NCBI RefSeq assembly: GCF_022179185.1
Contig: NZ_BPQJ01000024.1
Coordinates: 44,074-108,073 of the forward strand
DNA: 64,000 bases
Direction of reading: 5' to 3'
Source of the DNA: Methylobacterium frigidaeris
GTDB lineage: Bacteria > Pseudomonadota > Alphaproteobacteria > Rhizobiales > Beijerinckiaceae
Below, in pieces: positions 33,899 through 42,798 of the stretch; the stretch's first letter is position 1, and each line of letters begins with the position of its first letter. A model generated the notes under the pieces. That model did not search any database. It was not told the DNA's origin and saw only the letters and a program-made list of their open reading frames with translations. The position numbers and the translations under genes are program-made.

Positions 33899-34871
33899 GG
33901 CCGCATCTATGATCGAGATCGTCAAGCCCGGCCTGTCGACCACGGTCCAGGACCTCGGTCGGCCCGGCTACTATCATCTCGGCATTCCTCTCTCCGGGGC
34001 GATGGACCGGGAGGCCCTGATCGCCGCCAACCTCCTCGTCGGCAACGACGAGGGTGCGGCGGCGCTCGAGGCGGTGTTCCTCGGGCCGGAGATCCGCTTC
34101 CACGCCGATGCCGTCGTCGCGGTGACCGGTGCCGAGATGCCCCCGAAGGTCGACGGGGTCGAGCAGCAGGGCTGGACCGCCTTCCCGGTCCGAGCCGGGC
34201 AGGTCCTGTCCTTCGGCTTTCTCAAGGCCGGGGCGCGGGCCTATATCGCGGTATCGGGGGGCCTCGACGTGCCGGTGGTCTTGGGCTCGCGGGCAACCTA
34301 CGCCCTCGGCGCGCTCGGCGGCCACGAGGGGAGGGCGCTGAAGGCCAACGATCGGCTCACGATCGGACCCGGGCGCCCGGTGGGGGAGGGGCGCAGCCTC
34401 CCGGCGGCCTTGCGTCGCAAGCCCGAGCCGGTTCTGCGGATGCTGCCCGGCCTCTACGACCACCGGGTCACCGCGGACGCCGCCGAGCGGTTCCTCTCCG
34501 ACACCTGGAAAGTGGCGCCCGAGGCCGACCGGATCGGCTACCGCTTCCGCGGCGGGCACGCCCTCGACTTCGTGCCCCGCGAGTCGCCCTTCGGCGCCGG
34601 CTCCGACCCCTCGAACATCGTCGACAGCTGCTATCCCTACGGCTCGGTCCAGGTGCCGGGCGGCACCGAGCCGATCGTGCTGCACCGCGATGCGGTGTCG
34701 GGCGGCGGCTACTTCATGATCGGCACGGTGATTGCAGCGGACATGGACCTGATCGGGCAGCTCCAGCCGCACCAGCCCGTGCGCTTCGCCCGCACCGACA
34801 TGGCGGGGGCGCTCGCGGCGCGCCGCGAGATGACGGGGCGGCTCGCCCGCATCCGGGACGCTCTCGCGTGA
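33891..34871 (+). CDS. pxpC: 5-oxoprolinase subunit PxpC (biotin-dependent carboxyltransferase, KipA-like)
   Basis: A 326-residue AHS2/KipA-family protein: IEIVKPGLSTTVQDLGRPGY near the N-terminus, then GIPLSGAMDREA and GRAYIAVSGGLDVP-type segments, and a late PGGTEPIVLHRDAVSGGGYF. Starts at ATG 33891 or at ATG 33909, which gives MIEIVKPG; the first overlaps the pxpB stop. It forms the second half of the carboxyltransferase-like domain with PxpB. A hairpin at 34899-34919 follows the gene, so it is probably the last gene of the transcript. Confidence 0.9.
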   Translation: MAEAASMIEIVKPGLSTTVQDLGRPGYYHLGIPLSGAMDREALIAANLLVGNDEGAAALEAVFLGPEIRFHADAVVAVTGAEMPPKVDGVEQQGWTAFPVRAGQVLSFGFLKAGARAYIAVSGGLDVPVVLGSRATYALGALGGHEGRALKANDRLTIGPGRPVGEGRSLPAALRRKPEPVLRMLPGLYDHRVTADAAERFLSDTWKVAPEADRIGYRFRGGHALDFVPRESPFGAGSDPSNIVDSCYPYGSVQVPGGTEPIVLHRDAVSGGGYFMIGTVIAADMDLIGQLQPHQPVRFARTDMAGALAARREMTGRLARIRDALA

Positions 34872-34898
34872 GCGGGGGATTCGATGGTCACGCAGCAA

Positions 34899-34919
34899 CC
34901 CGGAGACTTGGTCTCCGGG
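34899..34919 (+). terminator. Hairpin after pxpC, probable terminator
   Basis: A 9-base perfect stem, CCCGGAGAC at 34899 and GTCTCCGGG at 34911, with a three-base TTG loop; flanking GATGG/CCATC pairs could extend it. There is no T-tract, so termination strength is uncertain. Confidence 0.5.
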
Positions 34920-35084
34920 CCATCGCTGCTGCACACCTTCGCGTGAAGCTCACTGCACTGGGAGTCAAGTCTTCGCGCACTCACGAGCAAGAACGGGGCG
35001 ACGGGATACCGTCTACTGCGCTGGCCTGAGCCGGCAAACCGGCGGCGGACAGCGATCCGGACCGTGCAAGAGGAGGATCGGGTG

Positions 35085-36035
35085 ATGCGAACCGCGTTCT
35101 CGACCACGCACGCCGAGCCGGCGCAGCGCAAGCGCGCCTGGAGCGAGGCGGTCAGCCGGACCTACTTCCCGCTCGAACTCGATTTCCGCCCCGGCCCGGA
35201 CTTCTCCGGCGCGCTGGAGGCCTGGAGCCTCGGCGACGTGGCGATCTCCCGCAACGTCTCGGACGGCCTCGTCTACCGTCGCCACGCCCGCCACCTGCTC
35301 CAGGACCATGACGAGAGCTTCCTCATCACCGTGCCGGAACGCGCGGAGGTGAGCTTCCGTCAGGACGGGAGGGACGTGCGCTGCCGGCCCGGTGCCTTCC
35401 TGATCGAGCGCAGCCACCTGCCCTACGAGTTCGCCCATGCCGAGCCGAACTCCCTCTGGGTGCTCAAGGTGCCGAGCCCCATCCTGCGCGCCCGGATCGG
35501 GGCGCCCGAGCGCCTCGCGACCCTGAGCTTCGATGCCACGCAGGGCGTCGGCGCCCTGTTCGTCGACCTGCTGCGCCTCACCGCGCCGCGGGTCGAGGAG
35601 CTGGACGAGGCGGCCCGGCGAATAGCCGGGCGCCATCTCGTCGATCTCCTGGCGCTCGCGGTCGAGGCCGACCCGCGCACGCTGGGCAGCCAGGCCTCCT
35701 CGGTCCAGGGCGCGCACCTGCACCGGGTCGAGCGCTACATCCGCGCCAACCTCGCCCGCGCCGAACTCGGGCCGCAGGGCATCGCCGAGGCATGCGGCCT
35801 GTCGGTGCGCTACCTGCACCAGCTGTTCGAGACGCAAGGCACCAGCGTCTGCGGCTTCATCCGCCGCCAGCGGCTGGTGATGTGCGACGAATCCCTGCGC
35901 GACCCGGCCTGCCGGAGTTCGCTCTCCGAGATCGCCTATCGCTGGGGTTTCGGCGATCAGGCCCAGTTCAGCCGCCAGTATCGGGCCGAGTTCGGCCGCA
36001 CCCCGCGGGAGGCGCGGGCGGCGGCCAGGGGGTAA
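35085..36035 (+). CDS. AraC-family transcriptional regulator
   Basis: A 316-residue regulator with an AraC_binding_2-type N-terminal domain (LELDFRPGPDFSGALEAW, then CRPGAFLIERSHLPYEF) and a C-terminal AraC helix-turn-helix pair (EACGLSVRYLHQLFETQG and EIAYRWGFGDQAQFSRQYR). I start at ATG 35085 because AGGAGG at 35071 sits about eight bases upstream; a GTG at 35064 would add seven residues. It lies between pxpC and the first hydantoinase pair and may regulate either. The ligand is unknown. Confidence 0.9.
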   Translation: MRTAFSTTHAEPAQRKRAWSEAVSRTYFPLELDFRPGPDFSGALEAWSLGDVAISRNVSDGLVYRRHARHLLQDHDESFLITVPERAEVSFRQDGRDVRCRPGAFLIERSHLPYEFAHAEPNSLWVLKVPSPILRARIGAPERLATLSFDATQGVGALFVDLLRLTAPRVEELDEAARRIAGRHLVDLLALAVEADPRTLGSQASSVQGAHLHRVERYIRANLARAELGPQGIAEACGLSVRYLHQLFETQGTSVCGFIRRQRLVMCDESLRDPACRSSLSEIAYRWGFGDQAQFSRQYRAEFGRTPREARAAARG

Positions 36036-36110
36036 GGGGGCGGCAGGCGCGTCGGAATCAGGTCTTCAACGAGATCGGAAGCCCGCGCGGCTCGGTCGAT
36101 GCTTCACAGA

Positions 36111-36146
36111 GTCATTCCGGGCTCCAATGTGCGGCCCCGGAATGAC
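36111..36146. repeat. REP-like palindrome (GTCATTCCGGG arms)
   Basis: Perfect 11-base arms, GTCATTCCGGG and CCCGGAATGAC, surround a 14-base centre in the gap between the AraC gene and the hydantoinase A gene. Palindromes of this CATTCCGGG type are abundant intergenic repeats in Methylobacterium-like genomes. It could also act as a terminator or mRNA stabiliser. Confidence 0.6.
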
Positions 36147-36217
36147 GGGGAATGTTTGAGATCGTGCCGACAAGCCTGTCAGCCGAGAGACAATCTTCGC
36201 AGCAAGGAGACCCCATC

Positions 36218-38242
36218 GTGCAGAGCCTGCGCGTGGCCGTCGATGTCGGCGGCACCTTCACTGATATCTGCATCATGGACGAGGCGACCGGGCTGATCCG
36301 GATCGAGAAGACCGCCTCGTCGCGCGATCCGATCGACGGCATCCTGGCCGGCGTCGACAAGGCCGGCATCGACCTGACCCGGGTCGCGCTGTTCTCCCAC
36401 GGCACCACGGTGGCCACCAACGCCCTGATCACCCGGCGCCTGCCACGCACCGCGATGATCTGCACCGCGGGATTTCGCGACGTGATCGAGATCCGGCGCG
36501 CCAACAAGGAGGACCTCTGGGACACCTACAAGGACGTGGTGCGCCCCTACGTGCCCCGGCGCGACCGCCTCACCGTGCCGGAGCGGATCGACGCGCAGGG
36601 CAACGTGGTTACCCCCCTCGACGAGGCGGAGGCGCGCCGGGTCGCCCGCATCTTACGCCGCCGCGAGGTCGCGGCGGTCGCGGTCTGCTTCATGAACGCC
36701 TACGTCAACGGCGCCCACGAGCGCCGCATGAAGGCGATCCTGGAGGAGGAGATGCCCGGGGTGCCGGTCTCGATCTCCTCGGGCGTGCTGCCGGAAATCT
36801 TCGAGCACGAGCGCTTCTCGACCACCGTGGTCAACGCGGCGCTCAGCCCCGTTGTCGTCGACTACACCACCCGCCTCGGCGAGCGCCTGCGCGAGGGCGG
36901 CTACGACCGCGACCTCCTGCTGCTCCACACCGGCGGCGGCGTGATGACGCCGGGCAGCGTCAAGGACTTCGCGGCGCGGCTGGCCGGTTCGGGCATCGCG
37001 GCGGGCGCCATCGCCAGCCGCCACATCGCCGGCCTGTGCGGCTACCCGAACTCGATCGGCCTCGACATGGGCGGAACCTCGACTGACGTGTCGCTGGCCT
37101 ATGATGGCCAGTCACGGGTGACCAAGGACTGGCACATCGAGTTCGGCTATCCGATCCGCTTCGCCTCGATCGAGGTCCTGACCATCGGGGCCGGCGGCGG
37201 CTCGCTCGCCTGGACCGACGAGGCGGGGTCGCTCCGCAACGGACCGCAATCGGCCGGCGCCTATCCGGGACCGGCCTGCTACGGCAACGGCAACCGCCAG
37301 CCCACCAACAGCGACGCCAACGTGGTGCTCGGCCGCCTCGGCACCAGCCTGGCCGGCGGCAAGATCACCCTCGACGAGGGACTGGCGGCGCAGGCCGTGC
37401 GCGAGGGCGTCGCCGAGCCCTTCGGCCTCTCCGTGCCGGAGGCCGCCGACGCGATCCTGCGGGTCGCCAACGCCAACATGTCGGACGCGGTGCGGCTGAT
37501 CTCGATCAGCCGCGGCTACGACCCGCGCGACTTCGCCCTCGTCGCCTTCGGGGGGGCGGGCGCCCTGCACGGGGTCGACATCGCCCGCGAACTCGCGATC
37601 CCCGTCGTGATCGTGCCGCCCAATCCGGGCGTCACCTCGGCGCTCGGCTGCCTCCTCGTCGACATCCAGCACGACTTCTCGGAGAGCTACCTCGTCGGCG
37701 CCGCCGAGGCAGATCCCGGTGAGATCGAGGCCGAGTTCGGTCGCCTCGAGGCGGAGGCGCTCGCCCGCCTCGCCCACGAGGGCGTGGCCGACGCCGACAT
37801 CGTGCTCCAGCGCAGCATCGACATGATGTACCAGGGCCAGTGGCGCTCGCTCGCCGTGCCGGCCCCGCGGCCGATCGGGGCGATCGCCGACCTGACCGAG
37901 GCGTTCCACCGCCACCACGAGCGCGAGTACAATTTCCGCCGCGACGACGCGCCGGTCGGCTTCTTCCGCCTCAACCTCAAGGCGGTCGGCGTGGTGCCGA
38001 AGGCCGCGCTCGCCACCCACGAACCCACCGGCGCGACGCCGGAGCCGTCGAGGCGCCGCCCGGTCTGGTTCGACGGCACCGCCCACGACACCCCCGTCTA
38101 CGATCGCACCAGCCTGCCGGCGGGCTTCCGCCTCGCCGGACCGGCAGTGGTCGAGCAGGTCGATTCCACCGTCCTGGTGCCGCCCGGCACCCGCGCGGAG
38201 GTCGATCCGTACCTCAACATCCTGATCCGGGTGAAGGAGTGA
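36218..38242 (+). CDS. Hydantoinase/oxoprolinase family subunit A (HyuA), pair 1
   Basis: A 674-residue HyuA-type protein: LRVAVDVGGTFTDICIMDE phosphate-binding motif, FSHGTTVATNALI, and DMGGTSTDVSL in the second ASKHA lobe, followed by the C-terminal hydantoinase domain. Members hydrolyse hydantoins or 5-oxoproline with ATP, or act as carboxylase subunits (acetone, acetophenone). GTG 36218 is chosen because AAGGAGA lies seven bases upstream and it gives the standard N-terminus; an ATG at 36152 would add 22 atypical residues. It is followed immediately by the B subunit. Confidence 0.92.
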   Translation: MQSLRVAVDVGGTFTDICIMDEATGLIRIEKTASSRDPIDGILAGVDKAGIDLTRVALFSHGTTVATNALITRRLPRTAMICTAGFRDVIEIRRANKEDLWDTYKDVVRPYVPRRDRLTVPERIDAQGNVVTPLDEAEARRVARILRRREVAAVAVCFMNAYVNGAHERRMKAILEEEMPGVPVSISSGVLPEIFEHERFSTTVVNAALSPVVVDYTTRLGERLREGGYDRDLLLLHTGGGVMTPGSVKDFAARLAGSGIAAGAIASRHIAGLCGYPNSIGLDMGGTSTDVSLAYDGQSRVTKDWHIEFGYPIRFASIEVLTIGAGGGSLAWTDEAGSLRNGPQSAGAYPGPACYGNGNRQPTNSDANVVLGRLGTSLAGGKITLDEGLAAQAVREGVAEPFGLSVPEAADAILRVANANMSDAVRLISISRGYDPRDFALVAFGGAGALHGVDIARELAIPVVIVPPNPGVTSALGCLLVDIQHDFSESYLVGAAEADPGEIEAEFGRLEAEALARLAHEGVADADIVLQRSIDMMYQGQWRSLAVPAPRPIGAIADLTEAFHRHHEREYNFRRDDAPVGFFRLNLKAVGVVPKAALATHEPTGATPEPSRRRPVWFDGTAHDTPVYDRTSLPAGFRLAGPAVVEQVDSTVLVPPGTRAEVDPYLNILIRVKE

Positions 38243-38247
38243 GCGCC

Positions 38248-40200
38248 ATGGCCGAGACCCTCGACCCCGTCACCTTCGAGGTGCTGAAGAACGCCTTCAT
38301 CACCAGCGTCGACCAGATGGGCGAGCAGATCCTGCGGACCTGCTACTCCTTCGTGATCTACAACCGCGACTTCTCGAGCGCGCTGCACGACGCCCACGGC
38401 CACTCGGCGGCGCAGGGCAACCAGGACATCGCGGTCCATGTCGGCACCCTGCACTTTACCTGCCAGGACGTGATGCGGGCCTTTGCCGGCGACATGCATC
38501 CCGGCGACGTCTACGCCATCAACGACCCTTACGCCGGCGGGACCCATTTCTGCGACGTGCGGCTCATCCGGCCGATCTTCGCCGACGGCAAGATCATCGC
38601 CTTCAGCCAGTCGAACGGGCACTGGTCCGATGTCGGCGGCAGCGTGCCGGGCTCGTTCGACGTCACCGCCCGGGACATGTTCCGCGAGGGGCTGCGCATC
38701 ACCCCGGTGCGGCTGTTCTCGAAGGGCCGCTTCTGCGCCGACGTCGCCTGCCTGATCGCCGCCAACACCCGCGATCCGGCCTCGATCATCGGCGACATCC
38801 AGGCCCAGGCCGAGGCGACCCAGGTCTGCGAGCGCGAGATCCTGCGCCTCGTGGAGAAATACGGCCGCGACACCGTCGAGACCGGATTGGCGGCGGTGCA
38901 GGATTACGTCGAGCGCGCGGTGCGCCAGCGCCTCGCGGCGCTGCCCGACGGCGAGTGGGAGACGGTCGACTTCATCGATCGCGACCCGAGCGGGCCGGAA
39001 GGGATGATCCCGATCCGCATCAAGATGACGATCCGGGGCGATACCGTCACCTACGACTTCACCGGCAGCCACCCGACCATCGGGTCGATCTACAACTCGG
39101 CCTTCGGCGCCACCTTCTCGGCGGTGGCGGCGGGCATGAAGACCTTCTTCCCCGATCTGCCGCTCAACAGCGGCTTCTACCGCGCCTTCTCCATCGTCGC
39201 GCCGGAGGGCTCGATCGTCGACGCCAGGTGGCCGGTCGCCGTCACCGGCTTCCTGATGCCGTTCGAGAAGATCATGAACGCGATCTACGAGATGTGGTCG
39301 CGGATCATGCCCGAGCGGGCGATCGCCTGCGCGTTCAACCTCGAATACCTGCTGACCGGCGGCCGCGACGGGCGCCGGGCCGACAAGCCGATCTACATGT
39401 TCTATGACTGGTTGCCCGGCGGCTGGGGCGGCCGCAACGGCAAGGACGGCAGCAACGTCACCACCGCCTGCTTCGGCACCGGGCTGATGTCGCAGCCGGT
39501 CGAGGGCCAGGAGCGGGCGAACCCGATCCTGACCACCGAGTACGAGATCCTGACCGATTCCGCCGGGCCCGGGCGCTGGCGCGGCGGCGCCGGGGTACGC
39601 AAGACGTCGGTGATGCTGGAGGCCGAGGATAGCGTCATCTCCTACATCTGCGACCGCGAGCGGGCGGTGGTCTGGGGCATCGAGGGCGGCCTGCCCTCGA
39701 TGCCGCACGGGCTCTCCCTCACCCGGGCCGGCCAGTCGGAGGAGTGGCTCGGCTCGGTCTTCTCCGACGTGCCGATCGGCCCCGGCGACACGTTCAGCCG
39801 GCCGACCGCCGGCGGCGGAGGCTTCGGCGATCCCCTGGAGCGTGACCCGGCCAAGGTCGTCGAGGACGTCGCCGACGACTACGTTTCGGTCGCCCGGGCC
39901 GCGAAGGATTACGGCGTGGTGATCCGTGTGATCGACGCCGAACTGTGCCGTTACGAAGTCGATGCCGCGGCGACCGAGGCGCTGCGGGCCGAGATCCGGG
40001 AGCAGCGCCGGGGCTGGCTCGAGACCGATCCCGAGCACGTGGCGGAGGCGTACCGGGCCGGGCGCCTCGACACCCTCGACGTGGTGCGCCGCTACGGCGT
40101 GCTCCTCGACTGGGACAAGGGCACCCTCCTGCCGCGCTCGACCGCGCAGTTCCGCGAGCAATTCGCCAAGCGCTCCGCCGCCGGGTGGCGCGACGCCTGA
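38248..40200 (+). CDS. Hydantoinase B/oxoprolinase family subunit B (HyuB), pair 1
   Basis: A 650-residue HyuB-type protein: LDPVTFEVLKNAFITSVDQM, GDVYAINDPYAGGTHFCDV, and the glycine-rich segments WGGRNGKDGSNVTT and AGGGGFGDPLERDP near the C-terminus, all family hallmarks. It forms a complex with the upstream HyuA. An AAGGAG site lies about eight bases before ATG 38248. The C-terminal extension of about 90 residues after the glycine-rich end (DYVSVARAAKDYGVVIR) is normal for this subfamily. It is followed by a strong hairpin, so the transcript probably ends here. Confidence 0.92.
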   Translation: MAETLDPVTFEVLKNAFITSVDQMGEQILRTCYSFVIYNRDFSSALHDAHGHSAAQGNQDIAVHVGTLHFTCQDVMRAFAGDMHPGDVYAINDPYAGGTHFCDVRLIRPIFADGKIIAFSQSNGHWSDVGGSVPGSFDVTARDMFREGLRITPVRLFSKGRFCADVACLIAANTRDPASIIGDIQAQAEATQVCEREILRLVEKYGRDTVETGLAAVQDYVERAVRQRLAALPDGEWETVDFIDRDPSGPEGMIPIRIKMTIRGDTVTYDFTGSHPTIGSIYNSAFGATFSAVAAGMKTFFPDLPLNSGFYRAFSIVAPEGSIVDARWPVAVTGFLMPFEKIMNAIYEMWSRIMPERAIACAFNLEYLLTGGRDGRRADKPIYMFYDWLPGGWGGRNGKDGSNVTTACFGTGLMSQPVEGQERANPILTTEYEILTDSAGPGRWRGGAGVRKTSVMLEAEDSVISYICDRERAVVWGIEGGLPSMPHGLSLTRAGQSEEWLGSVFSDVPIGPGDTFSRPTAGGGGFGDPLERDPAKVVEDVADDYVSVARAAKDYGVVIRVIDAELCRYEVDAAATEALRAEIREQRRGWLETDPEHVAEAYRAGRLDTLDVVRRYGVLLDWDKGTLLPRSTAQFREQFAKRSAAGWRDA

Positions 40201-40206
40201 GGCTCA

Positions 40207-40241
40207 AGCGGCGCCTGCTTACGCAGCGGGCAGGCGCCGCT
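40207..40241 (+). terminator. Hairpin after hydantoinase B, probable terminator
   Basis: A perfect 12-base inverted repeat, AGCGGCGCCTGC at 40207 and GCAGGCGCCGCT ending at 40241, with an 11-base loop. It starts seven bases after the stop codon. No run of T follows, but the stem is very stable. Confidence 0.65.
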
Positions 40242-40264
40242 CAACATTCCCGCAAGTCCTTGCG

Positions 40265-40292
40265 TTGACAGTCGATATCAGATTCTTAAACT
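40265..40292 (+). promoter_or_regulatory. Candidate sigma-70-like promoter of the gntR gene
   Basis: A consensus -35 TTGACA at 40265-40270 is followed after 16 bases by TAAACT at 40287-40292 as a weak -10. It lies about 90 bases before the GntR start and just upstream of, and touching, a dyad that could be its operator. Confidence 0.45.
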
Positions 40293-40309
40293 GTCCACTG
40301 TCTGCAGTT
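40289..40309. promoter_or_regulatory. Dyad AACTG-N11-CAGTT, candidate GntR operator
   Basis: AACTG at 40289-40293 and CAGTT at 40305-40309 form a dyad overlapping the -10 of the candidate promoter. Autoregulation by the GntR-type protein is plausible from position only. Confidence 0.3.
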
Positions 40310-40381
40310 GATGTATTCGAAAGCAGGCAGTTGGTTTTCGATCCGCTCCGGCCCGCGCCGCCCGCAGGAGGAAGACCGCCC

Positions 40382-41131
40382 ATGTCCCGAACGCCGGAGA
40401 CGAGCGCCGTGCAGAGGCTGATCGACACGCTGAGCTTGTCCGATCAGGTGCGCCACTACTTGCTGGATGCGCTGACCTCCGGGCGCCTACGCCCGGGCGA
40501 CCGCATCAACGAGGCGGAATTGGCCCGGACCCTCGGCATCAGCCGAAACCCGGTGCGGGAGGCGGTCTCGGGGCTGGCCCAGCGCGGCTTCCTAGTCTCT
40601 GCGCCGCGGCGCGGCCACTACCTGCGCCGGTTCACGCCGCAGGATGTCGACGACGTGTTCTCATTCCGGATCTGCGTCGAATCCTTCGCGATCCGCCAGG
40701 CCCTGCCGCGGATGCGGCCGGCCGATCACGACGACCTCGCGCGCCTCGTCGAGCGCATGGTGGCCGCAGCCCGGGTGGGGCGCCTCGCCGAGCTGCACCA
40801 GGCCGACATGGTCCTGCACCGGCGGATCTGCGAATTGTCCGGCAATCGCCAGACCTTGCGGGCCCATGAGGGCATCGACACCGAGGTGCAGATGCTGATC
40901 GCCTATGTCGATCTCGAGCGCGAGCCGCCGCTGCAATCGGCACTCGCCCACCTGCCGATCATCGAGGCCCTGGCCTCCGGCGACGTCGAGCGCTCGGTGT
41001 CGGCGATGCAGCACCACCTCGAGACCACCTGGGCCTTCGTCCACCGGATGTACGGCCGGACCAGCCGCGGCGAGCCGCTGGTCGCTGCCGAGGACGCACC
41101 GCCGAGCCAGAGTCGGAGGATACGGGAATGA
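40382..41131 (+). CDS. GntR-family (FadR/FCD) transcriptional regulator
   Basis: A 249-residue GntR protein. The winged helix-turn-helix (about 20-85) reads VRHYLLDALTSGRLRPGDRI and ELARTLGISRNPVREAV; the C-terminal FCD ligand-binding domain includes FRICVESFAIRQAL and HQADMVLHRRICELSGN. The ribosome-binding site AGGAGG is at 40366-40371. It sits between the two hydantoinase pairs, ahead of the importer genes. It is the natural candidate regulator of the whole uptake/hydrolysis set. Its stop overlaps the small zinc-ribbon gene (ATGA). Confidence 0.92.
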   Translation: MSRTPETSAVQRLIDTLSLSDQVRHYLLDALTSGRLRPGDRINEAELARTLGISRNPVREAVSGLAQRGFLVSAPRRGHYLRRFTPQDVDDVFSFRICVESFAIRQALPRMRPADHDDLARLVERMVAAARVGRLAELHQADMVLHRRICELSGNRQTLRAHEGIDTEVQMLIAYVDLEREPPLQSALAHLPIIEALASGDVERSVSAMQHHLETTWAFVHRMYGRTSRGEPLVAAEDAPPSQSRRIRE

Positions 41132-41373
41132 AGTTCGCACCGAACCGGCTCTACGTCGAGAGCTACGCCAAGTGCCCGAATTGCGGCATCCTCCTCTACG
41201 AGAACCCGGCCAACGAGGCGCCGGACACGACGCAGGCGAACGGCCAGATCTACTGCTCCGCCTGGTGCGTCACCTGGGAGGCGGAGCGGGAGGAGCGGCG
41301 GCGGGAGGTGGCCGAGACCGGGACGCGACGCAACCCCGCAATCGTCGTCGAAGAGAGTAGCGGAAACATATAA
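41128..41373 (+). CDS. Small four-cysteine zinc-ribbon-like protein (81 aa)
   Basis: An 81-residue protein with two Cys pairs, CPNCGILLYE (Cys16, Cys19) and CSAWC (about 48-52), a typical zinc-ribbon layout, and a charged C-terminal helix. I do not recognise a named family. Its ATG overlaps the GntR stop. Hydantoinase-like carboxylases such as acetone or acetophenone carboxylase use additional small subunits besides the A/B homologues, so this could be an accessory subunit of one of the flanking pairs. That is speculative; a regulatory partner of the GntR protein is another possibility. Confidence 0.7.
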   Translation: MKFAPNRLYVESYAKCPNCGILLYENPANEAPDTTQANGQIYCSAWCVTWEAEREERRREVAETGTRRNPAIVVEESSGNI

Positions 41374-41571
41374 ATAATCGGCGTGTTTCGTACTGTTTTT
41401 ATAGAAGATGCCGCATCTCTCCTCGCCTGAGCGGTAGGGAGGATCCCGCGCTTCTTTGTTTGACTGACGCATCACGCGGAAACCGAAACGAGACATCCAC
41501 CGCGGCCCTGCACCCAGGTCCGCGACCGAGCGCGGCTGCCCCGCGCCGGCCACGACGGCAGGAGGACCACC
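41374..41571. other. Intergenic leader of the importer genes
   Basis: 198 bases, locally AT-rich at 41360-41415 (TTTTTATAGAAG), which is unusual for this window and a plausible promoter area for the Liv-type operon. No strong terminator or riboswitch-like fold was identified by eye. Confidence 0.35.
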
Positions 41572-42768
41572 ATGATGAGCAAGCGGATCATCGGCGCGGT
41601 GCTGGCCACGGCTTTCGCCCTCGGGGCACGGCCAGCGGCGGCGGCCGACGGCATCACCATCGGGCTCGCGGTCGCCTTCTCGGGCTGGATGGAGGCCTAT
41701 GACGGCGAAGCGGCCAAGATGGCCCAGCTCTGGATCGAGCAGACGAACCAGAAGGGCGGCCTCCTCGGCAAGCCGATCAAGGTCGTCACCGCCGACACGA
41801 AGACCGACCGGGTCGAGGGCGCCAAGGTCGGCAAGCAGCTGATCGACCAGGGCGCCAACCTGCTCCTGGTCTCGGCCGATTACGATTACGGCGCCCCGGC
41901 CGCCCTCCAGGCCCAGAAGGCCGGGGTGGTCTCGGTCTTCATGGGCGCCTCGGACCCGAAGGCCGGCGTGATCGGCGTCGGGCCCTACTCGTTCACCGCC
42001 AACAATGCCGGCCAGCTCGAGGGCGCCGTGATGGCGGGCTGGGGCTACGCCAAGAAGAACGTCCGAAAGGGCTACATGCTGGTCGACGAGACCATCGAGT
42101 ACAACAAGTCGGTCTGCGCCGGCTACGAATGGAACTTCCCGACCGTCGGCGGCAAGATCGTCGGCCAGGACACCTTCAAGGGTCTTGATCCCACCATCAA
42201 CTCGCAGATCACCCGCCTCAACGACGCGATCCGGACCGGCGGCGTCGATCACGTGATGCTGTGCTCGACCAATCCGGGCGCGGCGAGCGCGGTGCGCCAG
42301 CTGCGCGCCGCCGGGGTGAACCTCCCGGTGTTCAGCGCCACCGCGATGGACGGCACCTACTGGCTCAACTCGACGCCGGGCCTGAAGGACTTCTATCTCC
42401 CGGTCCAGGCGCTCACGGTCGACGACCCGCGGCCCCCGGTGAACGCGCTCACAGCGGCCTACGCCAAGAAGTACGGCAAGCCGCCGACGACCCAGTACGC
42501 CTACCCGATCTACGCCTTTCTCGAGCTCTGGGCGAAGGCGGTGACGACGACCGGCACCACCGACGCCGCCAAGGTCGTGGCCGAGCTGAACAAGGCCGAC
42601 AACGCCCCGACCATCTTGGGCCCGCGCACCTTCACGCCGAAGCTCCACATCCAGACCAAGATGCCGATGATCGTCGTCTCCTACGCCGACGGCAAGGAGA
42701 GCCCGGTCGAGGAATGGACCATCAAGGACACCATTCCGGACGCCGTCCTCTACCGGCTGAAGAAGTAG
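41572..42768 (+). CDS. Branched-chain amino acid-type ABC transporter substrate-binding protein
   Basis: A 398-residue periplasmic binding protein of the Peripla_BP_6/LivK class. A signal peptide is evident (MMSKRIIGAVLATAFALGA, cleavage near ARPAAAA at about residue 25). The mature part starts DGITIGLAVAFSGWMEAYDG and has GGLLGKPIKVVTADTKTD, a standard Liv-type ligand-binding lobe. AGGAGG at 41560 precedes the ATG; a second ATG follows at 41575. It delivers the substrate to the permease and ATPase genes downstream. Given the neighbourhood, the ligand is more likely a ring compound or amide than leucine. Confidence 0.93.
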   Translation: MMSKRIIGAVLATAFALGARPAAAADGITIGLAVAFSGWMEAYDGEAAKMAQLWIEQTNQKGGLLGKPIKVVTADTKTDRVEGAKVGKQLIDQGANLLLVSADYDYGAPAALQAQKAGVVSVFMGASDPKAGVIGVGPYSFTANNAGQLEGAVMAGWGYAKKNVRKGYMLVDETIEYNKSVCAGYEWNFPTVGGKIVGQDTFKGLDPTINSQITRLNDAIRTGGVDHVMLCSTNPGAASAVRQLRAAGVNLPVFSATAMDGTYWLNSTPGLKDFYLPVQALTVDDPRPPVNALTAAYAKKYGKPPTTQYAYPIYAFLELWAKAVTTTGTTDAAKVVAELNKADNAPTILGPRTFTPKLHIQTKMPMIVVSYADGKESPVEEWTIKDTIPDAVLYRLKK

Positions 42769-42798
42769 CCGGCTCCTCCGACCAGGGGTGGTCCTCCC

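Noticed and set aside
40382..41131. Zinc-ribbon gene and gntR considered as one gene with a frameshift
   Set aside because: Both have their own starts and complete domains, and the ATGA overlap is a standard coupling arrangement.
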